From the NCBI GenBank assembly GCA_030762895.1, contig CM061063.1:105484210-105548209 (forward strand): a DNA stretch of 64,000 nt, written 5' to 3'. Positions within the stretch are counted from its first letter, which is position 1; every line of letters begins with the position of its first letter. The translations under genes and the position numbers were made by a program. This stretch comes from Sophora flavescens (lineage: Eukaryota > Streptophyta > Magnoliopsida > Fabales > Fabaceae). The notes below the pieces were generated by a model. The model was not told where the DNA came from, made no database searches, and saw only the letters and a list, made by a program, of their open reading frames with translations. Below, piece by piece: positions 1 to 10,278 of the stretch.

Positions 1-226
1 NNNNNNNNNNNNNNNNNNNNNNNNNNNNNNNNNNNNNNNNNNNNNNNNNNNNNNNNNNNNNNNNNNNNNNNNNNNNNNNNNNNNNNNNNNNNNNNNNNNN
101 NNNNNNNNNNNNNNNNNNNNNNNNNNNNNNNNNNNNNNNNNNNNNNNNNNNNNNNNNNNNNNNNNNNNNNNNNNNNNNNNNNNNNNNNNNNNNNNNNNNN
201 NNNNNNNNNNNNNNNNNNNNNNNNNN
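1..226. other. assembly gap (N run)
   Basis: Only N is present. The sequence on its right edge is already inside a family-A gag, so the gap hides more of the same repeat array. Confidence 0.99.
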
Positions 227-241
227 GTGCCTTGTCACTTG

Positions 242-823
242 TCAACTCCTCTTCCTCAAGTTGCTCTTCCTCAACATGTGGTGGTTCTTCCTCAACTTCC
301 TGAGAACTAGTTGCATCCAAATCAGATCCCAACACCCTACGCTTCTAGTTGTTATGGCTTCGCATTGGTTCTTAGGGTTGTTCTCAGTATCACCTGGGAG
401 AGTGTCTGGGAGAGGCTCATTTAGTTGCTTTGCAAGCTGGGCAATCTGCATCTCTAGATTCTGAAGTGCCATCCCTGTATGAGTTGCCAACTTGTCAATG
501 GCTGTGCTTGTATTGATTGCGAACTTTTCCATTGCCGCATTCATCTTCTCCAGAGCCAACTCCCAAGGTTGTGGTTGCCAGGCTAGACCACCGCCATCAT
601 CACTCCAAGCGAAACCCGGATGGTCTCCCCTCATATCACCCCAATACTGATTCTGACTCTGATAGTTGTTCTGGGGCACCCTGTCATAGAAATTATGGCA
701 TGAGTCCACATATTCTTGAGAGACGTAGAACGGACAACTCCAAGTGTCATGGTCTCCATTACAATATTCGCAACCCGGAAGCATTCCTTCGTGTACCTCG
801 CATACAAAACAAGGCAAGACCAA
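242..823 (-). pseudogene. family A short gag, copy i1 (frameshifted)
   Basis: The reading frame opens about 100 nt below the primer site and encodes a zinc-knuckle-like run near its start (CEYCNGDHDTWSC, spacing CX2CX3HX4C as in Athila/Tat-type gags). A Gln/Asn-rich stretch follows, then the typical plant Ty3 gag segment with QIAQLAKQLNE and NPKNQCEAITTRS. The usual large capsid (Retrotrans_gag) domain is missing, because the protein starts essentially at the zinc knuckle. Relative to copy i2 one C is missing near position 340, which throws the last 34 residues out of frame. The remainder lies in the gap. It is the same gene as 11621-11956 plus 4064-4638. Confidence 0.75.
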
Positions 824-924
824 GTGGAATCAAAGAAGTAGAGAGAGAAAATAGTAAATAAAAATAAAAATACTTAACCAAATGATCAAACTTCCCTAAA
901 AATTAGGAAAATTGGTTGTGCCAA

Positions 925-942
925 TCCCCGGCAACGGCGCCA
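925..942 (-). other. primer binding site, tRNA-Asp, family A (LTR A1)
   Basis: The minus strand reads TGGCGCCGTTGCCGGGGA, complementary to the 3' end of plant tRNA-Asp(GTC). It lies 6 nt from the end of LTR A1, as expected for a Ty3/gypsy element. Confidence 0.9.
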
Positions 943-948
943 AAAACT

Positions 949-2475
949 TGTTGAGTCACCGGCAAGTGTACCGGGTCGTCGCAAGTAATAAAATAACACG
1001 GTAAGAATTTACCGAGGTCGAACTCAGGGATTGGGCTACCAATTCAACTAATCCGCGGGAACTCCGATAAGTTGGTCAAGTGAGGAAAGTGGTAGAGAGA
1101 GAGAGATTAATATCGCAATTCAATTAACAATCAAATAAAGCTAAGGTTTTAAAATCAGAAATTAAAATATCCAAGGTCTCAAATCCACCTACCCAATCAT
1201 GTATAGTACCCAAGTGATGATGAATTCCTCCCTAAGTTCAATTATAATGTCAACCGGGACCCCCAATTTCTCCTATATCCACTGTCGTGCTCAATAGGAC
1301 GTATTCGACGATTGGATTAATTACTTACTAGGTCTCATAACCCTAATCTCGAATTTTATTAATTCTTGTTCCCTATAAGGTTGCACTATTCTCCTACTCA
1401 CTCTCGTGCAATATTCGATTAGTGATCCCAATTCAAGTTCTAAAACGCGAATCGCCGATCAGCCTCAACACGTTTAACTAGTTAATCACGCAATACATAT
1501 GATCAACGCATTCAAATCAGAATTGGAAAACATTCATTAAGAGAAGGGGATAAAAACATACATCACATGAACACTATACTGCCATGGGCGGCTTCATTGA
1601 TCCCTCGGACGAGGGGATTAGTTCCTCATGCCCGTGACGATGCACAAACAATCCGACATAATCTCCATAATAAAATAAAATAAGAAAAAGGGAGACGCAG
1701 CTCCAGGAGAAAACAAGGATTCGTAACTAAACTGATCTCAACAAGTGGAAAAACTTGGATCACTAAATCTGATCTGAAACAGCCTATAAATAGGGATTCT
1801 GGTTCTCGGACGCTCGCGGGGCGAACCATCTTTCGCGAGGCGAACATTAGTTTAGGCGCGCTTTCAATTTGGATTCTCGCGAGGCGAGAGTGTGTTCGCG
1901 GGGGGAGTCTTCAAACCTTAATCTGTCACAGCCGTGACCTTCATCACGGCTAGCCCGTGATGGTCTCTGTCTTCCAGGGTCTTCAGTCTCTCGCGAGGCG
2001 AGAAGCTTATCGCGTGGCGAATGTCAGTTTTGGCTCCATCCCGAGTTTGAATGATCGCGAGGCGAAATGTTATTGGCGAGGCGAACCAGAAAGGATGACT
2101 TTTCTGGCACAGTCAGGCCTTCAGGTTCGCGAGGCGAGACAGAATGTATGACTGTTGCTGCTTCAGCTGGTCTTCAGGTTCGCGTGGCGAGAATCCTTTC
2201 GCGAGGCGAGTCTCTCCAGAATGGAAATTTCCACTATTTCTTGACTTTCCTTGACTCCCGGAGCTTCACTTCTAACCTGAAACAATAAAAAGACACAAAA
2301 AGCGTAATTCTATTCAAAATAGACTAAAAATTACTAAAAAATGCCTAGAACAAGTCAAAGTCTACTTAGGAACAAAACAAGGCAAATTTGGGCGAAAACG
2401 AGATTGAACTCGAATAATTTGCACAAAAACCACAGTCCATCTAGTTATAAAACTAGATAAGCCAAAGGCTTATCA
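949..2475 (-). repeat. LTR A1 (family A)
   Basis: Runs TG to CA on the minus strand (starts TGATAAGCC, ends CTCAACA). It is nearly identical by eye to 12088-13616. U3 holds the paired TCGCGNGGCGA motifs and GCCGTGA palindromes, followed toward lower coordinates by a TATA box at 1785-1793 and an R-U5 region of about 0.8 kb. It is followed by a tRNA-Asp primer site and preceded by the polypurine tract AAGTTTGGGGTGTTT. LTR-like ends plus both replication signals make the call firm; the exact CA end could shift by a few bases. Confidence 0.85.
1785..2209 (-). promoter_or_regulatory. U3 promoter of LTR A1: TATA box with paired 11-bp motifs
   Basis: TATTTATAG on the minus strand (1785-1793) is preceded by 11-mers of the type TCGCGNGGCGA beginning at 1814/1833, 1877/1896, 1991/2010, 2055/2074, 2127 (single) and 2180/2199. 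Five of six occurrences are pairs exactly 19 nt apart. A GCCGTGA/TCACGGC palindrome cluster lies at about 1925-1962. Confidence 0.6.
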
Positions 2476-3900
2476 AAACACCCCAAACTTAAACCTTGCT
2501 TGTCCCCAAGCAAGCTAAAACTCAAAAAGGACTCAAGACTTGGCAAGCCTAAAGGAATCAATCGATTTCGCACAAATTTCATGCAATCAAAACAGTTTTT
2601 CTCCAATGATCTCCCCCCCTTACATCAATGTAATCCCCACATTCATTTACTTTAAACAATTGAGAACTTCATCATTCATGCAATCATTAATCTAAGTTGA
2701 GGATCAGAGTCACACACAGAAGGAATATCACCAATTTCAAACAATTGCCTTCCTCACAAGGGTATGTAAAATTTCACTCATTCGCTCAATTTTGTCTAGG
2801 CTTTTAAAGTTTTCACTCAATTTCACATATCAAGAGCACTTTCCATGAATTTGATTTTCATCTCAAAAATAGTTCCCACGAAAACATGCATGCAACATCA
2901 GAAGGTCTTTTAAAGGTTGTAATGGGGCCTGGCTGAGGGTAGGATATTCAAGGATACTCGGCTTAAGTCCCTAGGAACTAAGAGAGCATGAGCATTTGAC
3001 ACATATTCAACTCAAATTCCTTTTTCCATTTTTCTTTTTGCCTCGGGTGACTACAGCCTTTTCCTTGCAAATCTTTTTGTTTTACCCCTTTTCTTTTGGC
3101 AATTTTTTTTTTACCTTGGGTTTCAACCTTTATTTTTCTTTTTCTCAACCCAAAATGACTCATCACCTTGTAGCCACCCCAAACTTAGTTTCCCACAACC
3201 TTTCTCTTGCTAAGCTTCCATGCTCTCCTAATCCTAAGATTGGGTTAACATGGTTTTACCAGATTTTTGGCTTATAATATAGGGTCATCAAGAAACAATA
3301 GGCTAATCAGGCTCAACGGGGCTAACTAGGGAACATGCATTAGGGATGGTTCTTTTCAGGCCAAGTAGTTATTCAAAGAAAATTGCCTAAATTATTTGAT
3401 GCAACACGTAAACATGCAAACCATAAAGAGATTCAAGCAAATTCGGGAAAGTGCAACTTAACAGTGATTCACACATTCAAAAACAAAGTTGGAGGCTCTA
3501 ATCCTCACCTGGACATTTTTTTAAATTATTTGACCGAGATACAATTCCTAGTGTGTGCACCCCCTCACCCCAAACTTATCATAAATCAAGTAATCACAAT
3601 AAAATTCTCAAAGTTCAGTTTTCAATTTTTCACATGGGGATCAATTTTCTATTTTCAGAACCTAGGGGGAAATCATCAATGGTCAAAATAATTCATGCAA
3701 TCAATCTATGCTCAATTTAATTAAAATCCAACAAGCTTGCCGACACACCGTTAATACAAAAACTCTTGATCTTCTCAAATTATTCAAGAGTGACAAACAA
3801 AAACAAAACAAAAACAAAAACAAAAACAAAAACAAAAACAAGAGTGAGGAAAGGAGAGGGTGTTCCCTGATCAAGTTTCAATGGTTGCATCCTCGTCCAA
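2476..3900 (-). mobile_element. family A 3' non-coding region (copy i2) with polypurine tract
   Basis: Non-coding region between the gag end and LTR A1. The functional polypurine tract AAGTTTGGGGTGTTT abuts the LTR at 2476-2490. Two further copies of the same purine motif (TAAGTTTGGGG on minus) occur at 3177-3187 and 3568-3578. A (CAAAAA)n run lies at about 3793-3840. Reading frames here are short and pyrimidine-rich and look fortuitous. Confidence 0.7.
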
Positions 3901-3906
3901 TTGGTC

Positions 3907-4638
3907 TCACGGGCTCCCTTCTGTTGCATAGCATCCTGGAAGAACTCCTAGCTTGGGTTGCCTCCCAAGTAGCGCTTGTTTAACGTCCCGAGCTTGACTT
4001 ATTAAGAAGCATCCACCTGGATCCCATAGTCTGTGGTACAAGGGCCAAGAGACGCTCATCATATCAAATCCTCCCCCCCGGATCCCATGGTTTGTGAAGT
4101 GGCCCTTGCAGGAGCAATACGACTCTATCATTGATTCCATCTGGCCCGTGTGTGGAAATTCCATTGACCTCTGTAATTATGAACTCACTTCCTCTCGGGT
4201 CAAATGGTGTTTTCTCGAGGAAGTGTGCCATACGAGTGGGAGGGTCTAACTTACCAATGTCCACACATGCATGTAAGCCAACATAGTTATCCAATGCAGT
4301 AATTTCAGGTTGCTTGGCAAGCATGGTGAAATCCTCTACCACTTTATTTGCATTTTGATCTCTACCCCCTTGCTCCGGTGACTTGTCACTTGTCAACTCC
4401 TCTTCCTCAAGTTGCTCTTCCTCAACATGTGGTGGTTCTTCCTCAACTTCCTGAGAACTAGTTGCATCCAAATCAGATCCCAACACCCTACCGCTTCTAG
4501 TTGTTATGGCTTCGCATTGGTTCTTAGGGTTGTTCTCAGTATCACCTGGGAGAGTGTCTGGGAGAGGCTCATTTAGTTGCTTTGCAAGCTGGGCAATCTG
4601 CATCTCTAGATTCTGAAGTGCCATCCCTGTATGAGTTG
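3907..4638 (-). pseudogene. family A short gag, 3' part of copy i2 (split by element B)
   Basis: Continues the frame that starts at 11956 and is cut by element B. It encodes the QIAQLAKQLNE / CEAITTRSGRV segment, a Glu-rich linker (EEEPPHVEEEQLEEEE), then DPRGSEF and a WDPGG tail. Below a run of seven C at about 4074-4080 the frame changes, and a second WDPGG copy plus the sequence ALLGRQPKL appears in another frame (3907-4164), so a 1-nt slip in the C run probably truncated the protein. ALLGRQP-type ends are common at the 3' end of Athila-type coding regions, so this tail looks like a remnant of an autonomous ancestor. No protease, RT or integrase is present. Confidence 0.7.
4634..4638. repeat. 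target site duplication AGTTG of element B (left copy)
   Basis: AGTTG here and at 11621-11625 flank element B. The uninterrupted site is preserved in copy i1, around position 480, with a single AGTTG. Confidence 0.92.
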
Positions 4639-5995
4639 TGAACGCGCTGTCGCGCACGCGTCAAAAGATGAGCGGTTAGTAAAAATGTAGTTTAGAATGC
4701 GACAACTCGGGTATCGTATCACAAGGACTCTTGTAGTGCTATTATCGCAGAAAATCAGTTTTCTTGGGGGGGGGTGTTTGGTTTGAAATTGATTGGAAAA
4801 CAGAATGAAAACAGAGCATAAAAACAGAGCAAATTACGTGATTATCAAATAAGACTAAGATGATCAATCTGCTGTTTCGTTTCCCACTATCATCGGTTCA
4901 TGTAATTCCATGCCCTAAGCGGATTCTAATCCCTTTTCGATTGTAGCATCGATTAACAAGCGAAACCGACGCTACGGGACATATATTCCTAATTCCGAAT
5001 TAAGCAAACGGATGAAGCCCTTCGTGAATTAAGCAAACACAAATTGAACGCACGCGAATTAAGCAAACGCGATTGAGTTTAGGAACATAAAATCATCGAA
5101 AATAAATCAACACTAATTCGGTACAAACTGAATTAAGCAAACAGAGAATAACGAATATCATTGAAAGAGAGAAGAAAATTAAATCGGGGATTACAAGACC
5201 TCAAGTGTTGGTGGAAGCCGATTACAGCAGATCAACCTAGGGAGATTAGTTCTCCATCAAAAACGCAAAACAACCAGAGAAATTCGAAAACAAGGATTAG
5301 CAAAAAGATCCTTCTGTTCTGCCCTAAACAGCTATTTATAACTTTCAGAAACTGCGCATTCTCGCGAGGCGAGTGGCCTCTCGCGAGGCGAATATTAAAT
5401 GGCGCCAGTTTGAATTTGTGTTCTCGCGAGGCGAGTGTGATTCTCGCGAGGCGAATCTTCAAAATCAGGTTGTCACAGCCGTGATGCCTATCACGGCCAG
5501 CCGTGATTACTTCTGACTTTGGGTGCTTATCTGTCATGGCCGTGATCTTCATCACGGCTAGGCCGTGATGGTCTCTGTCTTCCAGGGGTTTCTCTTCACG
5601 CCCGTGATGGGTATCACGGGATGACCGTGATGCTTGCTGACTTCCAGGCTCGCGAGGCGAGCTATAGCTCGCGGGGCGAGGCAGAGAACGTGACTTTTCT
5701 GGCACAGGCTGGTCCTCACTCTCGCGGGGCGAGTATCTGCTCGCGTGGCGAGTGTTTCCAGATTGCAATTTCCATTGTTTCCTTCATTCCTTGGACTCTA
5801 AGTCAACCTGAAAACATGAAATAGCCATAAGTGCTTTATTTGACTCAAAAACTGGCTAAATAACCCTAAAACTACTTAAGGGACTCAAAACCTTGCTTGA
5901 GGACAATCGATCCTAATTTGGGTGAAAACGAGATATAATTGGCACAAAACCACGGTCATACTAGTCATAAAACTAGATGAGCCAGAGGCTTATCA
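4639..5995 (-). repeat. 3' LTR of element B
   Basis: Minus strand TGATAAGCC to GCGTTCA, 1357 bp, nearly identical to 10279-11620. It contains a TATA box, a block of minisatellite-like GAATTAAGCAAAC repeats (about 4996-5145) in the R/U5 part, and the U3 motif array. Confidence 0.9.
5333..5751 (-). promoter_or_regulatory. U3 promoter of element B: TATA box with four motif pairs and palindromes
   Basis: TATAAATA (minus, 5333-5340) lies about 22 bp from the first 11-mer. Motif pairs begin at 5362/5381, 5424/5444, 5650/5669 and 5722/5741, so spacing is 19-20 nt each time with an 8-nt variable spacer. Between pair 2 and pair 3 (about 5470-5635) are three clusters of the second motif, inverted repeats such as ATCACGGC-n-GCCGTGAT. 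Confidence 0.65.
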
Positions 5996-7440
5996 AAATA
6001 CCCCAAACTTGAACTTTGCTTGTCCCCAAGCAAACTAAAACTCAAAACGACTCAAGACTTGGCAAGCTAGAAGGATTTCAACCAATTCCGCACAAATTTC
6101 AAGCAATTCATCAAAACAATTTTCCTTCAATGTTCCCCCCTTTTCAACAATGTAATCCCCACAATCATTTATTCTGAACATCTGAGAATTTCATCATTCA
6201 AACAATCATTAATCTAAACAGGGGATCTAAGTTACACACAAGAGGGAGATCACCAAATTCAAACAATCGCCTTCCTCACAAAGGGGTTTAGTGTTCACTC
6301 AATCTCTCAGTTTGTTTAGGCTAACAACATTTCACTCAGTTTCACTTTTAAGAGCACTTCCCATGAATTTGATTTTCATCTCAAAATGGTTCCCACGGAA
6401 AACATGCATGCAACATCAAAAGGTCTTCCAAGGTTGTAATGGGGCCTGGCTAAGGGAAGGATATACAAAGGTACTGGGCTGAAATCCCTAGGAACTAAGA
6501 GAGCATGAAGCTGTTTACACATTGAATTTCCTACTCAAGTTCCTATTCTTATTCTTCTTTTTGCCTTGGGTGGCTACAGCCCTTTTCTTCTAATACCCTT
6601 CTTGACATTTTTTTTTGAGAGATTTATTTTTGCCCTTTGGCTCCAACCTTTATTTTTTTCTTTTTCTCAATCCCCAACAACACATCATATCCCTGTAGCC
6701 ACCCCAAACTTAGTTTCTTGCAACCATTCTCTTGCTAAGCTTCCATGCTCTCCTAATCCTAAGATCGGGTTAACATGGTTTTTTTCAGATTCAGGCTCAT
6801 AACATAAGGTCATCATGAAACAATAGGCTAATTAGCCTCAAAGGGGTTAACTAGGGAACATGCATTAGGGACTGGTTCAATTTAGGCCAAGTAGTTAATT
6901 CAAAGAAAATTGCCTAAATCATTTCATGCAAACACATAGACATGCAAACCATGAAGAGATTCAAGCAAATTCGGGAAAGTGCAACTTGAAAGTGATTCAC
7001 ACAATCAAAAACATGTAGGAGGCTCAAATCCTCACCTGGACATTCATGCAAATTGTTTGACCGAGATTCTATCCCTAGTGTGTGCACCTTATCACCCCAA
7101 ACTTATCATAAATCATGCCATCACAACAAAATATCTCAAAGTTCAGTTTTTTTTCAATTTTTCAAGTGGGGATCAATTTCCAAATTTCAAAAACCTAGGG
7201 GGAATCATCAACATAAATCATGCCATCAATATGTGCTAAATCAACAAAACCTACCAAGCTTGCCGACACAAGACTCACACACATGCTCTTGAGCTTCTCA
7301 AATTATTCAAGAGCGAAAAGAAAACACAACAAAACACACAACACAACAAAACAAATGGTTCCCTCCCCCACACTTAAAACATACATTGTCCCCAATGAAC
7401 AACACAATTATCAAAACAGAGTGAGCGAGAGGAAAGGGTG
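5996..7440 (-). mobile_element. element B 3' non-coding region with repeated polypurine motifs
   Basis: The polypurine tract AAGTTTGGGGTATTT abuts the 3' LTR. The same purine motif recurs at 6702-6712 and 7095-7105, at almost the same relative distances as in family A. No conserved reading frame is seen. Confidence 0.7.
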
Positions 7441-7454
7441 CTCCCTGATAAAGT

Positions 7455-8342
7455 TCAGTGTATGCGGAAGCTGCCACCTGGATCCCATTGCTTGTAACAT
7501 AAGGCCAAAGAAGGAGAGTTCATTCCATGGTCCCATAACTTGCAGCCTTGATATATGAGTAAACACTTGACACTGTTGGTGACCTTGCTCAATGCGGCGG
7601 ACTCATCACCTCCTCTTGGGTCAAAGACGACCGCTTCCTCAACAAAGTCCTCCCAATAAAATTTGGCTTCAATCCCTTGAACTATCCATGGTGCACAATC
7701 CATTTCCTCTGGTGGCTTCGCAGGAGGAGGTGGCAGATAGGTAGGGAGGGTCTCCGGCGCTGCTTCATCTTCTGCATGTTTCTCACCCACTGCACTGACA
7801 AATTTATCACCTGCTAAACATGCAGCAATCTCAGCACAAACCACACAATGGTTAGTGTTAGTACAATCAGGACATGCAAAAATATCATCAAAGCCAGAAA
7901 TAGATGGAAAATTAGAAGACAAGTCCTCATGGGTGTCCTCAATAGTCTCAGAAAGCAGCTCTATGTAGAAAACGGAGTGCTCTTCCACTGGATGTTTCCC
8001 TGCATCAAAGATGTTAAACTTTGCAACGATATCCCCAAACTTCATAGACATGGTCCCTTCATCAACATCAATATTAGCCTTAGCTGTTTTCATGAATGGT
8101 CGGCCCAGGATGATTGGTGATTTACTGGAATGTGTCTCTCCTGCCATGTCTAGGATGTAGAAGTCGGCTGGGAAGATCAAATCATCGACTTGCACTAGCA
8201 CATCTTCTACCATTCCCATGGGGCGGGCACTGGTCCCGTTGGCCAACTGAATGGTGAGACATGTATACTGCAATGGCCCAAGATCAAGGTTGTTAAAGAT
8301 GGAGGTAGGCATGACATTTATGGATGCTCCCAAGTCCAGCAT
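7455..8342 (-). CDS. element B retroviral-type aspartic protease with conserved C-terminal module
   Basis: The frame starts at the protease active-site region. LDLGASINVMP (residues 2-12) is the Athila/Tat-type version of the D-S/T-G motif, and SPIILGRPFMKTAKANIDV (about 74-92) is the second conserved block of the fold. The protease would cleave Gag and assemble as a dimer in the particle. Downstream come a Cys-rich segment (CPDCTNTNHCVVCAE), an Ala/Pro-rich linker, FYWEDF, FDPRGGDESAAL and a final QWDPGGSFRIH, a tail shared with families A and D. In pol proteins RT would follow here; it is absent. An in-frame TAG lies just upstream of the shown start, between it and gag, so gag-pro is interrupted. 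Functional status is doubtful. Confidence 0.8.
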   Translation of the reverse strand: MLDLGASINVMPTSIFNNLDLGPLQYTCLTIQLANGTSARPMGMVEDVLVQVDDLIFPADFYILDMAGETHSSKSPIILGRPFMKTAKANIDVDEGTMSMKFGDIVAKFNIFDAGKHPVEEHSVFYIELLSETIEDTHEDLSSNFPSISGFDDIFACPDCTNTNHCVVCAEIAACLAGDKFVSAVGEKHAEDEAAPETLPTYLPPPPAKPPEEMDCAPWIVQGIEAKFYWEDFVEEAVVFDPRGGDESAALSKVTNSVKCLLIYQGCKLWDHGMNSPSLALCYKQWDPGGSFRIH

Positions 8343-8408
8343 GCAGTTTTCAAACTTCCTGTCCCCAATAGTGCATGGAATGGTGAAAGTGCCTGGATCC
8401 TTGCACTT

Positions 8409-10181
8409 CTATGGTAGTGCCTGAGTAGGGGTTAAAGCAGCAACTTTTTCTGGTGCAGGCCTAGACTGGATAAGAGCTGAACCATTTCTTCCCAAGTCAA
8501 CTTTCTCATTATTCTTCAACTTCCTCTTGTTGGTGCATAGATCCTTGAGAAATTTGGCATATTTAGGCATCTGCTTGATCACATCTAGAAGAGGAATATT
8601 TACAGCCACCTTTCTGAACACATCAAGAATTTCCTTCTCCTTATCTTCACCACCCATCTTCTTATTATTCTGCAATCTGTGTGGGAATGGGATTGGTGGT
8701 CTGTACACTTTCTCAGCTTTAACATCGACTGAAGGCTCAGGAGTTACCTCAATAGTTTCTTTATCCTTTCCAGAAGTGGCCTCAACAACTTTCCCAGATC
8801 TCAGATAAATGGCACTCACATTAGGGTTGGAGGCATTGGGATTTATCACTGGTTGGTTGTCTTGCACTGGGTTGTCCCTTGAGCTTCTTTGTATGTTGTT
8901 TATGGATGTGGCAAGTCGTGCTATCTGTGTCCTCAAATCTTGAATGCTAGCATCATTTCATTTCTTTGAGACTGTCCAACTTGCTGCTGAAACTGGAGAT
9001 TTTGTGCAGCCATTTGCTTGACCAAGTCTTCTAATGAAGGTCCGGAAGGTGCAGAAGTGGTCACTTGAGGAGGATTCGGTGGTGGTGCCACCGGTTGTTG
9101 TTGGGATGAGTTCCCATACCGCAGATTACGGTGATTCCTCCAGTTGGGATGGTACCTGTTTGTGGAGAGGTCAGGAGTCTTTGTCTGCGGTTCGATTGTT
9201 GCCTTGATTGTAGAGATTAGCTGCATAAGCTTGAGGCATATCGGTGGTGACCCATCCTTGAGAATAGGGCACGTGTCGGTCGGATGCTCGGGAGAACTAC
9301 ACATGCCACACAACCTTGCCGGCTGAACCTTATCCATTGCCGGTTGCTTCACCAAACAAGTGAGCTCATCAATTCGGTTTCGAGTGCCTTGTTGGAAGAT
9401 GAACCTTGGATCTCATTTACACCCCTTGTCTCGACAGAGTTGCTCCTGGTTGTGAAGCCTGGGAGTTTAATGACATATTCTCAATCAATTGCTTGGCAGA
9501 GCTGGAGTTTTATCAACGAGCGCTCCTCCACTAGTGGCATCCAAAATATTTCTATCCATTGGGAGCAATCCCTCATAAAAATACTTGAATAAGGAGCTGC
9601 TCGAAAACGGTGTTGAGGGCAGCTAGATACCAACTTCTTGAACCTCTCCCATGCTCGACCAATGACTCATTGCTTTGTCTGATGCCACATATCTCCTTTC
9701 TGATGGAAGCAGCTCTAGAGGCAGGGAAGTATCTTTCTAGGAAAACCTTCTTCAGATCATTCCAAGTTGTAACAGAATTTGGCTCCAAATAATATAGCCA
9801 ATCCTTTGCAGCGCCTTCAAGGGAGAACGGGAAGGCTCGCAATTTGATATGGTCTTCAGTAATGCCTTCCGGCCTCAAGGGTGTAGAGCAGACAACCTGG
9901 AATTCCTTCAAATGCTTATGTGGATCCTCACCTGCAAGACCACTAAATCTTGGCAACAAGTGTATTAAACCAGATTTAAGTTCAAAAGGAGCAACCACAC
10001 CAGCATACTCAATACACAACCCATTGTAGTTAACATCAGGGGCAGCAAGCTGCCTCAATGTCCTTTGGTCACCCATGTTATCAAAAACAGGTTCGAAATC
10101 AGAATTACCGCTAGTGCTAGCCCGAATTGCCCTACGGCGTGTGTGCAGTGTTCTTTCAATTTCAGGATCAAAATCACACAA
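8409..10181 (-). pseudogene. element B gag (capsid plus zinc knuckle), frameshifted
   Basis: Three frame-broken pieces. 9573-10181 carries the plant Retrotrans_gag capsid domain (blocks PRFSGLAGEDPHKHLKEF, GAAKDWLYYL, FLERYFPASR). 8933-9355 carries the zinc knuckle CGMCSSPEHPTDTC (CX2CX4HX4C) and a Gln/Pro-rich region. 8409-8936 carries the basic/acidic linker with NAIYLRSGK-like and PPIPFPHRLQ segments. Frame breaks occur near 9655, between 9355 and 9573, and at 8933-8936. The order matches gag of Athila/Tat-like Ty3 elements, and the domain set is fuller than in families A and D. Confidence 0.8.
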
Positions 10182-10257
10182 GTCAGGACAAGTAGACCTA
10201 GTAGCCAGTCTAATTCAAAACAAAAATGAAAAAGAAAGCGAGAACAACAAACAAGAG

Positions 10258-10275
10258 TCCCCGGCAACGGCGCCA
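10258..10275 (-). other. primer binding site, tRNA-Asp, element B
   Basis: TGGCGCCGTTGCCGGGGA on the minus strand, three bases from the 5' LTR end; complementary to the 3' end of plant tRNA-Asp. Confidence 0.92.
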
Positions 10276-10278
10276 ATT

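Noticed and set aside
925..942. tRNA-Asp or tRNA-Met gene
   Set aside because: Only the 12-18-nt primer-binding complement is present at these sites; no tRNA cloverleaf surrounds them.
5354..5751. CRISPR-like array of regularly spaced repeats
   Set aside because: Repeats of 11 bp with 8-nt spacers in pairs, in a plant LTR; no CRISPR properties.
5232..5768. Long frames across the LTRs (also 11130-11453, 1957-2288, 62393-62747)
   Set aside because: They follow from the GC-rich motif arrays, which are open in several frames on both strands (Ser-Arg-Gly-Glu and Leu-Ala-Arg repeats). They lie in U3 promoter sequence.
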